The position numbers and the translations under genes are program-made. Source: Straminergon stramineum (taxonomy: Eukaryota > Streptophyta > Bryopsida > Hypnales > Calliergonaceae). Taken from it: a stretch of DNA of 64,000 bases. Positions 22,557 to 34,853 of this stretch are shown here, piece after piece. Every line of letters begins with the position of its first letter. Position 1 is the stretch's first letter. Location of the stretch: NCBI GenBank assembly GCA_963920665.1, contig OY987264.1:30670906-30734905 (forward strand), in the 5' to 3' direction. The notes under the pieces were generated by a model. That model was given only the letters and a program-made list of their open reading frames with translations, ran no database searches and was not told where the DNA came from.

Positions 22557-25500
22557 ATGGATTCGTCGACATCACTCACGAAGCTGAAGCAGCAGCAGCA
22601 GCCGCCTCGGCGGAGTCCGCTGGCTGTTGCGAACCGGGATCGAATGCCGCCGTTGACGCCAAACACGGGGCGCGACGTGAACTCGACTAAAGGAAGGAGC
22701 ACCTTGGATTCATCACAACAGGGCAATGTCGCCAGTGGGAAGGAAAATCGGGTGCGCAGGGTCAAGAGACCGGCGAACACTTCGGTTGTGCTTCAGTACG
22801 AAGTGTTAGATGAGTCTACGCAAAGCATGTCGCCGTCCGTGGACGGGGAGTCTAGCCAGTTCCTATCCGACGCCGATACGCGAGCTCACTCCTCATACAA
22901 TCGCAAGGATAAATCATTGGGGCTTCTCTGTGAAAAGTAAGTCCTCCACCCGCGCAGTGCATTGGATTACAGGACGGCACTCTCTTGAAAACTGTTTTTG
23001 CGTGACAGTACTATTCCCACTCCTATGCTTAAAAGGACTGCACTCTTCTGTCTGCTTAGGGTGTGCACTGTATGTGTCATTTAAGCATAGGAGTGTGAGT
23101 AGTATCGTCACGCATGAAGTCATTTGATTTGGATGCAAGATGATTGGTGCAGTAAGAATATCACTCCAAATAAAGCGGTCCACACCAGATAGAATTAAGG
23201 GTCACTGTACTTGCTGTTCTTAAGAGTCCTCGACATCTGGGAAAATTTTCATTATCAAGTGATATTAGGTGTTTTCTAATTGCATTTAGATCGGGCTTCG
23301 CAATGAATGGTGGACCACATTGGATGGCGAGCAACTATAATCAGGTCCTGTGATTTTCGTCTTGATTTTGGATGTAGGATGTGCTAGTGCTGATAAGATG
23401 ATTTTTCTCGGCAGATGATCTATTCCTCTGATCAGAAGGATCCGTGCTAAATCATCTATGCCAGATGTGCTCAACGTTAAGTTAGACTTTCCTTAGGCGA
23501 CCTGTTAAGGCTGTAACTGAATGCTGTGAACATTGACGTGAATGAATAGCCCTGCCTTCAGTGTCTGAAACTTCGTAAAACGGGGGTAGAGTGCTGCTCA
23601 GGTGACATCAGTGTATGTTCTCTGTAGAGAATGTATCCGTGGTGTACATTTCAGGTTCCGAGCACCTGAACGGAGATACTTCAGGTTCCGATTGCTGGGT
23701 TTGCGCTAGTCACTGCTAAACATGGGCATATGGTGTCTTGCAGCTTCCTGAATCTGTATGGAGCAGAGGAAGGAGAATGTATTAGTCTGGATGAAGCTGC
23801 AAGTCGTTTAGGTGTTGAAAGGAGGCGTATTTATGATATCGTGAATGTTCTCGAAAGTATAGAGGTGCGTTGCTCCTATTTTGTACACTGGTCAAACATT
23901 AGGGGTGTCCCTATCCTGTAAGAAATGCACGAATGTGAACATGATGTTTGATTTCCTCTTTTGTGATGGTGTCAGCTGAGTGTTACAAATTGTAGAGGGA
24001 TTTTTTCTTAGAGTCTGAATTTACTGTCTTTCGAAATCTCACGTTCATCTTTTTTGTGCAGATTCTCATTCGAAAAGCTAAGAATCGGTACACATGGCAT
24101 GGATCAACGAGGTTGCCTCAAGCTCTTCAAACCATGAAGGTACGTTAATGTCTTTCACCACTGCTGTGTTGAGTGCTGTAATCTTGGCCTGAGATGAGCT
24201 CTGTTTTATGCGTTCGGATTCTGCTCCGGCTCTGGAGATGTTAAGCATCGGAGCCTTATTTAAATCACAAGAGCCTGCCATGACGCTTTTCAATTCTCTA
24301 ACTTGCGCAGGAAGCGGCTTTACGTGAATATGGATTAGGGGAGTATGCCAATACCACCATTGAGGAAAGCGGGCCAACTAATGTGACCAGTGTATGTTCC
24401 ATATATCCGGCTTGGAATTGGAAACAGTTTGTTAGCTGTCTTTGGTGGTAGTTTGAAGGGGTCTTGTAAGTCAGAAATTTACTTTAATGGTGGCTTTAAG
24501 ATTCGAGGTTCAATGTTTTCAGGTGAGAATGGCTACTGCTCTCCTAGGTCAACACATATGTAGCTCGATAACCTATATTTGTTGGCACATCACATGTATG
24601 GACTGGGACGCTGTTCAAACAATTTTCTTTGTTTGAACCAACCCTGTGCAGAATTGCGAGTCTTCAGATGATGAAGATGATGAAAGGAGAACTTTTCCTT
24701 CGCAAGAATCAGCATCATTCCAGTCCGAACAAAGTGGAGGCCCTAAAGCGAAATCAGGTAACAGTTCCTCTAGTATTGATTCTCAGTAGCCATTTAAAAT
24801 ACCTTTTTCAATCAAAAAAGTTGCTGTTGCTGACTCTCTTGTGCAAATTACTATTCATGAGTGTCAATTGCTTATGTTGACATGGGATGTGCCCTTCCAG
24901 AGTGCCGGCGGGAGAAGTCGCTGGGGCTCCTGAGCCAGAAGTTTGTCCAGCTTTTCCTGGTCTCCCAAACGCAAGTTGTTACTCTTGAAGATGCCGCTCG
25001 GCTGCTACTTGGTGATTGCACGGATGCCTCCAAACTCAAGAGTACCTACTCGAATCCTTGCTTTTCGTACATGACATGGAAGTTGGCCGTGCATTTCTAA
25101 GTTTGATTAATTTTCAGGGATATTCTTGTATTAACATTTAAAGCTTTTTCTCAATGGCAGCTAAAGTGAGGCGATTGTACGATATTGCGAACATCCTTTC
25201 ATCCCTACAACTCATTGAGAAGGTAGGTTCTCAACTACCTGCTCGAGTTTGAACTGAGCGGTGCTTTCACTGCTACTTACTAGTTCCCATTGCATATAAG
25301 CATTTCGCTGAAAGTTTTTTATTTACCACTTGGGTGACCAAGTTAAAATAGAAAGTCTACTTTCGAAAGCTAATAGTTGATTATAGTAACTTTCAAAACA
25401 TATTTCTGTTGTTGAAAAATGTAGGGTATAATTTCTTCTTTGTATTGTTACATCTCGTTACCTTCTTTGATGCTTCCTAAATGATTTATTTCAACTCCGA

Positions 25501-27755
25501 ACCATTGGATGCAGTCACTTTTGGCCATTTGGGCATTTTGGGTCTATTCTCCAAAGAATTGTGAGATTTAGTAACTGTCAGAACGCGTCTTGAGAATTGA
25601 TTACACATTTTTGGTACGTATAGTTGGTTGCCTTCCACGTATCGTGGATCTGAAAAGGAGTGTCCCGACTGTGCAGACACACATGGCGGAGAACCGCAAA
25701 CCTGCATTTAGGTGGCTCGGCACAAAGGATGACCTTGTCGGTCCAGCTACCCGCTTGAGGATATCAGGGAGCCACATCCCAAGCCAGAATGTGAGCACAA
25801 GCCCTGCTTGTAGTTCTCTTTCTAATAGAGGTTTGAAACGAGCTGGTATGGATGCTCCGAGGGTGGACTCCAATTCGATGAAGCGAACAGCCTTGAAGCC
25901 ATTGCAGCCAAGAGACCCGAACATTATGAGTACTTATTCTAGAGATGTTATTAATAAACCTGTGCCGCTGTATCCACGTGTATCTCAAGTCAACTCTCCT
26001 GTTTCCGTTCCCAAAACCATAATCAAAGCAGCTGCGCAGGATGAATCTCCAATTGCACCACCGAGTACCCCGTTTTCAAACGTAGCAGCATTGGGATCAA
26101 CTGGTAAGAATGTCCGCTGCTTTCTGTGCATGCAGTTGTATCAAATTTCAGGATCCATTACGTTGACGTGGTTTACAATAAGGCATACCTGGAGGATTCT
26201 ATTCAGCTCCCGAGCGCTTTTTCGAAATTGTTATGCTTATTCTAGTGTTGAATCATACCAGCATTCTCTGTGTAGCGATAGTATGAACTCGGCTTTGTAT
26301 GAGTTTTGTGCTACATTGATTTGGGAGTGATTTTTACTAAGTGAATGTATGTTTTCCTGTTATTGATGGCAGGAGGTTGGAGAGAGTGGAGTGACGGTGT
26401 CCAAACTCACGTAGTTCCCATCACCCCACCTTCCCATTCTGCGCGGTGTTGTGATCACGCTGGGCCCTCAAATGCAACTGACATGAGCACACCTACTCGT
26501 AGTGAATGCACCCCTGTGACTAGTCAGAGCCGAGGAACGGATTCTCCGGCTATGGTTCCTATGACTACAGCGAGAAGCTGTCCCACATGTCAATCCAGAG
26601 GGTCTCTTGATTCTTTCTATTCATACAGGCCCCCCGGCGCTTTATTTAACCCTTTCTTTCCCCCCTTTCCAATGCACCCTCAGCTAGCCGCTGCCGGATT
26701 CCCTTTCCCACCACCAGGCCTTGTGCCAGAACAGTTTCCTGGATCGGATCCATCTCGACCAAACGACTGTTCGGTGCACAGGCCAGAGAATGGAGTTGCA
26801 GCCGCCGCTGCCATGCAGTACCAAAATGAGAGTGAGTCCTTTCACTGTCTCCAGTTGCTTTTATACATGTCTCATATTTGTGTCAACTGGAAGCGTCGCA
26901 AGTGTAGTCACGTAATGCCAGTGCAGGATCATGGTTGAGAGGAGGATTTGAACCCATAATGCTAGCCCTCCTTAATTGTACTTCCAAATTATCAAAGAAT
27001 CTAAAATAGAAGATATGCAACCAATGAGATTAATGTGCACAATTTACCATCTAGGTCTGAGTATTGTGCTGAATTTTGAACTCTAAATCTGTTGACTGTT
27101 ATGATCTTTTATCATACTTAGCATTTCAAAAAGATTTTGGTCGATTTTGACACAAATCGATGCAATAATCTCTCCAAAGTTGCAATTGTCATGTGATCGG
27201 TGGTTGTCGAGTCCTGTTGATGTGGAATTGTATAAATGTTTTGAAAAACAGGTAGATGAAAGTATAATTTGTGGATGAAGTTTTTCTTTACAAGGATGAA
27301 AGCCAGAAAATATGGTTTCTTGGGCATTCAAGGGTTGAAATCAATTCTGAAATTTGTAGGATAGGACAAATCTTGAAGATTTTTGATGCGAGGTAAAGGA
27401 GCCATTTACATTGGCATCATGTGTTGCTAACAATCAAGGTCACTGTTATCTGAAGTGCATATGACTCTGTAGGTACAAACTTAACAAAGTATTCTTGATA
27501 ATCATGTCCCTTAATTACCATTACCTGGTCTTTCGTTCAGACTAAAGACTGAATGCACTATTTGTCATATGTGGATCCGCATCCTTACGTTTATCGCTGA
27601 CTTCTTGTGTTTGTCCAGCTCTAGGTCACATGTTTGCACATTACGTGGAGGCGGTGAAGTCTTGGTATCTGCAAGCAGCGTCGATGGCCAACCCCCCGTG
27701 CCTTGACTCTCCTCCTCCTCCTCCCCGTTCTGGTACACCGCCGAGCCCTTCGTGA
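22557..27755 (+). CDS. DEL: Atypical E2F transcription factor, DEL (DP-E2F-like) type
   Basis: Ten exons with consistent phases: 22557-22936, 23744-23864, 24062-24139, 24311-24391, 24652-24757, 24901-25041, 25161-25222, 25677-26103, 26373-26831, 27619-27755. They encode 663 residues. There are two E2F winged-helix DNA-binding domains. The first, at about residues 117-193, contains [35 protein letters not shown] and [10 protein letters not shown]. The second, at about 256-345, contains [15 protein letters not shown] and [20 protein letters not shown]. There is no DP dimerisation or RB-binding region, which defines the DEL/E2F7-8 class: nuclear repressors that bind E2F sites as monomers and restrain the endocycle. 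The Pro-rich tail ends after [16 protein letters not shown], which resembles the C-terminal motif of plant DELs. Intron 1 holds a long hairpin. Confidence 0.93.
23000..23113 (+). other. Long imperfect hairpin in DEL intron 1
   Basis: The arm at 23000-23036 (GCGTGACAGTACTATTCCCA, then CTCCTATGCTTAAA) pairs with 23080-23113, with about four mismatches over some 34 bases; the terminal loop is about 43 bases and pairs partially. Size and mismatch pattern suit a plant pre-miRNA, but also a small foldback transposon. No TIR flank or target duplication was evident. Confidence 0.7.
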
Positions 27756-28869
27756 CACGTCTGGTTGGAAGCCCTTTGTGCAGAATTACAGCTGTAGCAG
27801 AATTTTTGACACGTGATTGCCCATTGCAGTCCTTGAAGAGTTTAGGCAGGTGCATTGGAAAATTGATATGTGCGTCAGATTGATCACCTATTTTGTGGTG
27901 AGCGCTGTAACAGAAGTGCCAATATATCTTTCTTTACCCCATCTGTTATTAATTTGCTGTGTTTTTATATTTTCAAAAATTTTAATTTTAAAACTTTTCT
28001 TCAAACCATTTGATTGGACAAATCAATAAAAACAAATCTGTCCGATGTGCAGAGACCATCCTATCTTGTGTGCTGGACTCGTTAAAACATGCCAAACGTA
28101 CTTATTTGGTGAACTGGGGTTGTCCGGAATTATATTTTGTTTAAAATGGTTGTGTAACATGAGGTTTTGGTAGTAGTTGTAAGAGGTCTCAGAACCTTTT
28201 AGGTCCAATCGATGAACTACGGGTACAATAATCAGAGTATTTTGGTGACTACATTGGTCATGGGGTTGTGGCCTTCTAGAAACACATGTATTGTAGCATG
28301 CTTGTTTCTATTTGCTTCAACCCCTAATGATTCAAGGGACCATTTTTTGGTCATTGTCTTCCTTATTGTGAGTTGTCTTTTAATTTGTGACCTTAAAAAG
28401 AAAAATTATTTCTAGAAAATATGTTGTGTTATGAGTGGAATGGTTGTAGTTCCATTGACTTTTGAGATAAACTTTGACTTGTGAAATTTAAAGTTGAGTG
28501 GTGTAGTATAGTTTATAACTCATTTTTTGGGTTTTGGTTTGGGCAAAGAGTGAAAGGTAGCCAACCAATGTTACTATTGCCCACCTCAAAAAAGTTGCAT
28601 ACACCTTGAAAAGGTTAGATCCAAGGAGCTCAAGGAGAAGACAAGTGTTCTATTCTTGTAATTTTTACAAACACTACTCTCATTTTAGTGACCACCATGC
28701 ATTGCAAGCTCCAAAATGTTTGGAATGTTGTGAAATTTTAGGTGAACATTCTCAACTCTCTTGTCTTTCATGAGGTACAAAAAGAATATCATTTCAAAAT
28801 ATTCTCACTAAAGGTTGGTTTACAAATCAAGAACTAGAAGCATTCTAGGGTATCCTATGTTAGATGTGA
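27756..28869. other. DEL 3' flank and AT-rich DNA
   Basis: The first few hundred bases should include the DEL 3' UTR. A block at about 28195-28350 (TTTTGGTGACTACATTGGTC, then ATGGGG) matches the middle of family A copy A3 at about 36444-36470. No gene is visible. Confidence 0.45.
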
Positions 28870-29345
28870 GTCATGTGACCATGCAAAGCAAGAGCCTAGG
28901 ACATAAAATAGTAATGGCACTTTGTATGGTCTTTATATAAACCCAAGACAATCAATTTCATACTTGAAGGTTTGATTTAACACTTGAGTGTTGAAATTGA
29001 ATTTTCATATTACCTCACATCATTCACATGATGACATGTGGCATTTCTTTCCAAAAATGACTTAATATTTGCCAAATCTGACCTTCAAGTAGGATAGGTG
29101 GGCCATATCTCTTTATAATTAAATTTGACATTGTCAACCACAAGATCAATTAAATAGACAAAACATAGTTGTAAGGTTCTAGCTTGCCATGGTTTCTTAG
29201 AAATTTGTTAGGCCTACTTCAAAGAGGTGGTTAAGAAAAAAGCTTTTAAAAAATAACTAAACATTATCTACTTTGGCTATGTAGGATTCCAAGTAGACTT
29301 CTCATCCATAAAAAATGGCATGGGCCCTTGCCAAAGTGTAATCTC
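28870..29345 (+). repeat. Family K repeat, copy K1
   Basis: Blocks such as TTGAAATTGAATTTTCA, CACCTCACA-like sequence, AAAAATGACTTAATATTTGC and CCAAATCTGACC recur in the same order at 38560-38745. The second half, including TTAAATAGACAAAACATAG and CATTATCTACTTTGGCTATG, recurs in reverse orientation at about 56510-56640. This is an old dispersed repeat with unknown ends. Confidence 0.55.
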
Positions 29346-30404
29346 AACTTGGACCATGCCTATCTTTCCACCAAACCTTCCTTTGATGATTCAAGAGGAC
29401 CTTTGGTCTTGTACTAGTGTAAACTAGCTCTAAAATATGCTCCTTCAAAGAACAATGCCATGTTTTACAATTGACCCAAATCAAACTTCAAACTTCAATA
29501 TCTACTAAACTATGCGGTCAAATAATCTGAAATTTCTTGAGGTGCTCACTCTCAATGTGAACTTCAAGATCCTACAAGAACATTCTATCCAATCTTGAGA
29601 AAAAATGAGCAAACAAATTGCTCAAATTTTTGGCAATTTTGGCCCATTTTGAAAGTACACCCCCTTCGATCATTGTGGATTAAGTTAAGAGATAGTCTGA
29701 CAATTGCAAAATGTTCTCCCTCCGTCTGTATTAAACACCATGGTAATTCTTTTTGCCCTTTCAACCATGTTGTTCATGTGGCAATAGTATATATGGTAGA
29801 GATGTAGGTTTCTACTAGTTTTAACAATATTTTTCTATTTGTATTTCATAATTTATTATTAGAAAAAATATTTAGTGAATCCTTAGCTCTCATGCACTTG
29901 GATGGATTTGGTGAAATGTAGTAAAAAAAAGACCCCAAATTTCCTATGCTCTAGTTGCAAAGGCTTGAGGGAGGTCAATTTTTTGGTGATAGATTGCCAA
30001 AAACAAATACACTAATTGACATTGTTTATTTTGCATTGAGATTCTAATTACCTCAATTAAGAAACAATAATAGTTATGAATTGATTACCAATAAAGTATA
30101 TATATTCAATGAGCTACTGTAAGATATAAAGAAAGGATGAAATCACATAGTAAGTTACATAACATTGTTTACTCATGACAGAGGGTTTCCTTCTGCATCC
30201 TTGAAATGGAATCCCTACAATGAACAAAATTGTCTTTCATGGCTCCTCAGTCAATTCCAATCCTGAATTCCTTGATAAGTCCCTTCCATATAGCTATGAT
30301 ACATTAAGAGTAGTCCCTACTAATTCATGTGTTTTCAAAGGACGATTACAATGTAAAATGAGCAACCAAAGATGATTCTTCTAAAGAAACTCTTCATGCT
30401 AGGG
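29346..30404. other. AT-rich intergenic DNA
   Basis: No gene is visible. A CTCCCTCCGTCTGTATTAAA segment near 29714 looks like one end of a Stowaway-type element, but I did not find the partner end. Confidence 0.4.
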
Positions 30405-30497
30405 AATGTGCCAGCATGTGGGGAGCATTCTACATAGGAGCTTGCCCATGGGGCTTGCTCCTGTGCAAAATGCACTCCACACAGCATGTTCTCTAAT
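30405..30497. repeat. Imperfect foldback repeat, nearly loopless
   Basis: The left arm contains GCATGTGGGGAGCATTC and CATAGGAGCTTGCCC. It pairs with a right arm containing GGGCTTGCTCCTGTGCA and TGCACTCCACACAGCATG. Arms are about 43 bases with scattered mismatches around a CCCATGGGG centre. It may be a degenerate foldback MITE or a microRNA-like hairpin. Confidence 0.7.
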
Positions 30498-30632
30498 ACT
30501 TTTCTAACATGTGGAGGACCATTGCCTTATTATACAATGTTATCTAGGTGCACCGGCACACGGTTCAAACTAGTTCCTCAAAAATGATAGGCTCATTGTA
30601 CTTCCTTTTTCTTTCTTCTTTTTAAATTTCCT

Positions 30633-30867
30633 TTTAACCCTTGAACCCTAGGCTTGTGACTATGGAAATCATCCCTTTTGGAACCGTGTGACATCATCTA
30701 CTTTTTAAAAAAAAATACTCATTGGGAGTCAAACTATTGCAGAGGATCTCCCCTTTCCACCCCTAATTCCATGGATGAATAGTTGCATTTCTGTCCTACC
30801 CAGGAGATAAAATTCCTTATCATTCATTGGACAAAAAAACGTCTGCCGCATCGTTTATGGGTTAAAA
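30633..30867 (+). repeat. Family A TIR-like repeat, copy A2
   Basis: It starts TTTTAACCCTTGAACCCTAG and ends CATCGTTTATGGGTTAAAA, so the termini are roughly inverted. Internally it carries GTGTGACATCATCTACTTTT, CATGGATGAATAGTTGCATT and CCTTATCATTCATTGGAC, collinear with A1 and, in reverse, with A3 and A4. Confidence 0.65.
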
Positions 30868-31117
30868 TACCAAAAAAGTAGACATTGGGAAGGGGGATTT
30901 GAAATTCTTGAGATTAGTCATTAGTCCCTGGGCCACCTGATAGCCAAAAGTACCTTATGATCTAAGGAGATTTTTTCCCTTTAAGAGTTTGCATGTCAGG
31001 AAACACGCACGGCAAGGCGTGTGCCCAAAAGTCCAATCATTTGATCCTGAGTACCAACATTTGATACACTGGCTTGCTCATGGAATTTGAAAATTGTCAA
31101 GGAGAAAATGGACATAT

Positions 31118-31863
31118 TGTAAAATGTCTTCCATGGTGTCATTCTGGTTTGAACCCGTGTACACATTGGAGTTCAAAGTACTTTTAGGGGTGCTTTATAG
31201 TATGTTGGAGAAGTGCCCACTAGTCAGTCGGTCAAGAAGTTTTGTCATTAAGGTACACTCGAGCGAACCCCATCGTTTTTCATTGAGGAGATCCAGAGTT
31301 GTGTCGCTTCTCACTGAAAATGATCTATTGTTAGTATCCAAGTCGGCCCCACAATTTGTCCCTTGTGACTTTTTTCACTCACCCCTCGTTTTGTCACTAT
31401 TTCAAGGAATGAATAGCGACGGGTTTCGCAGTAGTGGTAGGAGGTCCATAAAGCGCCCATCTAAGAGCTGAAACTGAATTTTGGGGAGGTGAAACTTATT
31501 GAAATATTTTTCAGTAAATTTTCCTTGAAAGACAAGTGGAATTGACATCTAATCCAAGTCGTTTCATAATTTTTGGAGTTTTGTGAAATTAGTTATGAAT
31601 TTTTTAAGTCGAAATGGCATAGGGCTCTAAAACTGCCCACCTCCTCAAATATACACAATTTGTACACCCATGTACAAATAATGTACATTTGAGGATGTGG
31701 GTGGTTTTAGAACTTGTGTGGATTTTGAGCCTTCTACCTTAAAATGTCTTCCATGGTATCATTCTAGTTTGAACCTGTGTGCACATTGGAGTTTATAGTA
31801 CTTTTAGGGGTATTTTATATTGTGTTGGAGAAGTGTTGACTAGTCGGTTAGTCAAGACGTTTT
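31118..31863 (+). repeat. Direct repeats E1/E2 flanking element D1
   Basis: A block of about 128 bases beginning AAAATGTCTTCCATGGT occurs at 31118-31245 and again at 31736-31863, with perhaps 85-90 percent identity by eye. Between them lies an about 190-base unrelated stretch and the D1 repeat. E2 begins exactly where D1 ends. Length and spacing are too small for a normal LTR element, so a TRIM-like relic or a local duplication is possible. Confidence 0.65.
31438..31735 (-). mobile_element. Repeat D, copy D1 (empty site for element C3)
   Basis: This segment matches the reverse complement of 58672-59228 with few differences, once the C3 insertion in the latter is removed. It includes AGCTGAAACTGAATTTTGGG, CAAGTGGAATTGACATCTAA and GTCGAAATGGCATAGGGCTC. 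At 31623-31713 it contains an inverted repeat, GCTCTAAAACTGCCCACCTC against GAGGATGTGGGTGGTTTTAG, around a short loop. Confidence 0.8.
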
Positions 31864-31962
31864 GGCTACAACATGGTTATTTGAGGTAACTGGTGGGATG
31901 TTGGACAAAATGGAAAGACAATAAAATAATAGTGTCTTACAAAGTCTTAATCGTGGTTGTAC

Positions 31963-32540
31963 TTTAACCCCTAAAGGACCAAGTGTTTGTTCAGTGTACA
32001 CAAGAAATCTTGGGTAGGCTCCTATGAAGTCATTTATAGTCGGATGTTCATGAAATTTAGACATGTAGTGTATCTGTGTATCTCCTTCTTGAAAATCTAA
32101 TTTTTTTTCGGATCGGGTGCCCGGATCAAAAGTTACGCTGCCCTGAACTTTGCAGGCAGCTCGGGCAGCATGTGCAAAACTCTTCCTATGATTTTGAAAT
32201 TTGGCGGGTGTGTAGCTTACATGATCCAAGTTGAAAATGTCAAAAAAAATAACCCTATTCAGTGTAAGATTCTCATTCTAGAAGGAGTTAAAGTTTGCAA
32301 GCCATGTCAGGCAAGGTTGGAAAAAAACTTTTTCATCTAACTTCAAATGTTATAATCTTTCAATCCGTGCGGTCAAAGTTTCTAAAATTTTTTCCACATA
32401 TTCCCAAAGAAGTCTAGTTCAAATTTGCATGGTTGAATTTTGAAAAAAAACTTTTTTTTCATTTTTTTCTTGCTGCCCTAAAAAGTGTCAGTTTTTGACA
32501 ATTCCTGCCCGAAATGTGCCTCAATCCTTTAGGGGTTAAA
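31963..32540 (+). mobile_element. Family B TIR element, copy B2, perfect 16-bp TIR
   Basis: TTTAACCCCTAAAGGA at 31963-31978 is exactly inverted at 32525-32540. At 578 bp this is the shortest family B copy and the one with the cleanest ends. It shares CTTGGGTAGGCTCCTATGA-like sequence near its left end and a CAATCCGTGCGGTCAAAGTT block near its right end with B1, B3 and B4. It contains no transposase frame. A clear target-site duplication was not found. Confidence 0.85.
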
Positions 32541-34853
32541 CACCAACCTGAGAAGTCTTTGAGACAACTTCACAAATTGAAATCTACCAACCAACTTCAA
32601 CAAGAGGAGAGTTTGGGCTAGTCATAGGAGAAGCCGCGTAATCCCTAATGGTCCCCCCATGGACATATTTTGTACATTTGGGTTTTGCATTGAACTTTTG
32701 CATCCAATGCCTAAATTCATTAAAATTTGTTGGAAAAAAATGCATCTACTTGTGTAGTTTGGGTGGTAAAATTTTCAGATCAATAAAGTATGATTGAATT
32801 TTTGAGAATCATTCAAGTAGATGGGGTTCAATTTTAGTTCACCAAAGTGCATTTTGATGGCTGCAACTTTGGGTCTTGTTTCTCCTTCATCCAATGTTTA
32901 TTTGCAATAAAAGTTGTAGAATGAGGTTATCCTTGAAGTCTACTTTTTGTGGTAAAATGTTCATTTCTATCCAAGTTCATGTTTGGAGTGTTCTTTTGGA
33001 AAAAGATAGTCATGGTCTTGTAGCCAAGAAACTAAACATTGGTGAAAAAAACAAAAACTCTATGCACTTAAATGATTCCCAAAAATTTAATACATTTTCG
33101 AATCATTTGAAAATTTTACCACAAAAACTAGAAGAGATAAAGCAAATTCTTCAACAAGTTTTATTGAATTTGGAAACTAAATGCAAAAGTTACAACTCTT
33201 GAAAGCTAACAACAATCTAAAAATGTCAATTTGTCACAACAATATAATTATTGAAACTCAACCTTGCAATTTTGTAATGTAAATGGGATGTTGTAAACAT
33301 TTAGCACATCATAGACTGAGATGCATATTATATTGGAAGCTTAAGGCTAAGTTGTTGAATCGTTGAAGTGTGCCACCTACTTAAAATTGTTGCCTAAAAT
33401 TATTATTGAAAGAATATTTTAATGAAGTTGGAGTTCTCCAAAGGTCAAGTTTCTAATCTTGTGTTGAGTCTACCTCCAAAACTTGACCTCCAAAGAACTA
33501 CCCGTAGAGAAAGTGCTACAACATAGATACCCATTTCATTTTTCCATCTATGCTTGAAGTCCTCCACTAGACAAGTCTTGATTTTGGTGTAAGCTCAATC
33601 TAGTACAGAATGAAATTTGCCCCAATTATATTATTCCATTTCTCTACAATTCTTGATTGGTGCACTTCTCCTCCATTAAGTAATTGCAAGAAATGCAAAT
33701 CTTGTGTCAATTGGAATTAGCTCTAATAGGTACTGGATTGTGGGGAAAAATTCCTAGAAAATGAGATATAATATTTGATACAATACTAATACTAATGTAT
33801 TGAAGTTCAAAAATATACTCTCCAAATGTTGTGTACATAAGTAGGTTATTATTTTGAAAATTTGTATTTTGATGTGCTGTAATTTTAGATCTAAAAAACA
33901 ATATTGAATAAAAATCGATCATTGTTCTAAAATGCAAAAACTACTTTTCATCAACTAATTACATTTCAAGAAAAATAAATTCTATGATACGTGTGTTGAT
34001 ATAAAAGAAGTGCATTTTGTGAACAAAAAAACCTTGTGATAATTTGTGTCATCCTAGTAGATGATTTCAAATATCATTTTAAATTCTATATTTTCATTTT
34101 GGAGATTTAAATAATAATAAAATTTCTTTAACAACAAAGATAGACATAAAGTTGGGGGGTATTTTTATATATTAAATTATTTTTTGGTAAATAAATGAAG
34201 AAATTGTAAAAAGTGTAAAATGGTCCTATATCCCTTATCTTGGGTTGTTTGAAGACATTACTTAAAAGTAAAGACTACAATATTGCCCCAACCTAAAAGT
34301 TGGGGTATGTTTTCAAACAAAAGATGTAATACTAGGATTATCCTAAAAATCATAAAAAAATATCTTTTGTTTAGTCCCCCTTTCAACATTTCTTTCAGAT
34401 TGCAAAGGAATTCTTATTTAAGTTGTAGTTTTTTTGTTAGTGAAATTTTCTTTGATTGTATGCAATTTAATCACATTGAGATGTCTTCTCCCTAAATTGA
34501 GGCTTAGGTCTTACCTTTACAACTCTAAACAACAAAGAGGGATGAAATTCAATTTAACATCACTTAAGATGCTCATGTTGTTAGTATTACTCTACAACAC
34601 AAGGGATCATTTTGAATGTCAAAACCAAGTTTTTAAAATGTGAAGTCAACAATGCAATAATACTACGCATATGTGTCATTATTTAGACCATATATATAAT
34701 AAATTAAAAAAATTACCAATATAACTTGAATTTGACCTTACAATATACATGTACCGAGAACAAAGTTGTGCCAAAAACATTGGATGAAAAATATCTATAT
34801 TTCAATATAAAATTAATTGTTTAACCGTCAATTACAAGACAATTTTTAGTAGA
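32541..34853. other. AT-rich intergenic DNA
   Basis: No gene is visible. Open frames (for example 32876-33202) have AT-driven Lys/Asn/Phe composition and no recognisable motif. Confidence 0.5.

Noticed and set aside
23011..23032. Resemblance of the DEL intron hairpin to miR482
   Set aside because: Only a short ATTCCCACTCCT-like match exists, the rest differs; too weak to name a microRNA family.
26941..26965. GGATTTGAACCCA, resembling a tRNA T-arm on the minus strand
   Set aside because: No acceptor stem, anticodon arm or D-arm could be formed around it.
31094..31471. 125-codon open frame on the plus strand
   Set aside because: It runs through repeat E1 and into D1, shows no known motif, and the second copies of these repeats do not keep the frame open.
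32876..33202. 108-codon frame in AT-rich DNA
   Set aside because: Lys/Asn/Phe-rich composition driven by AT content, no start context or homology seen.
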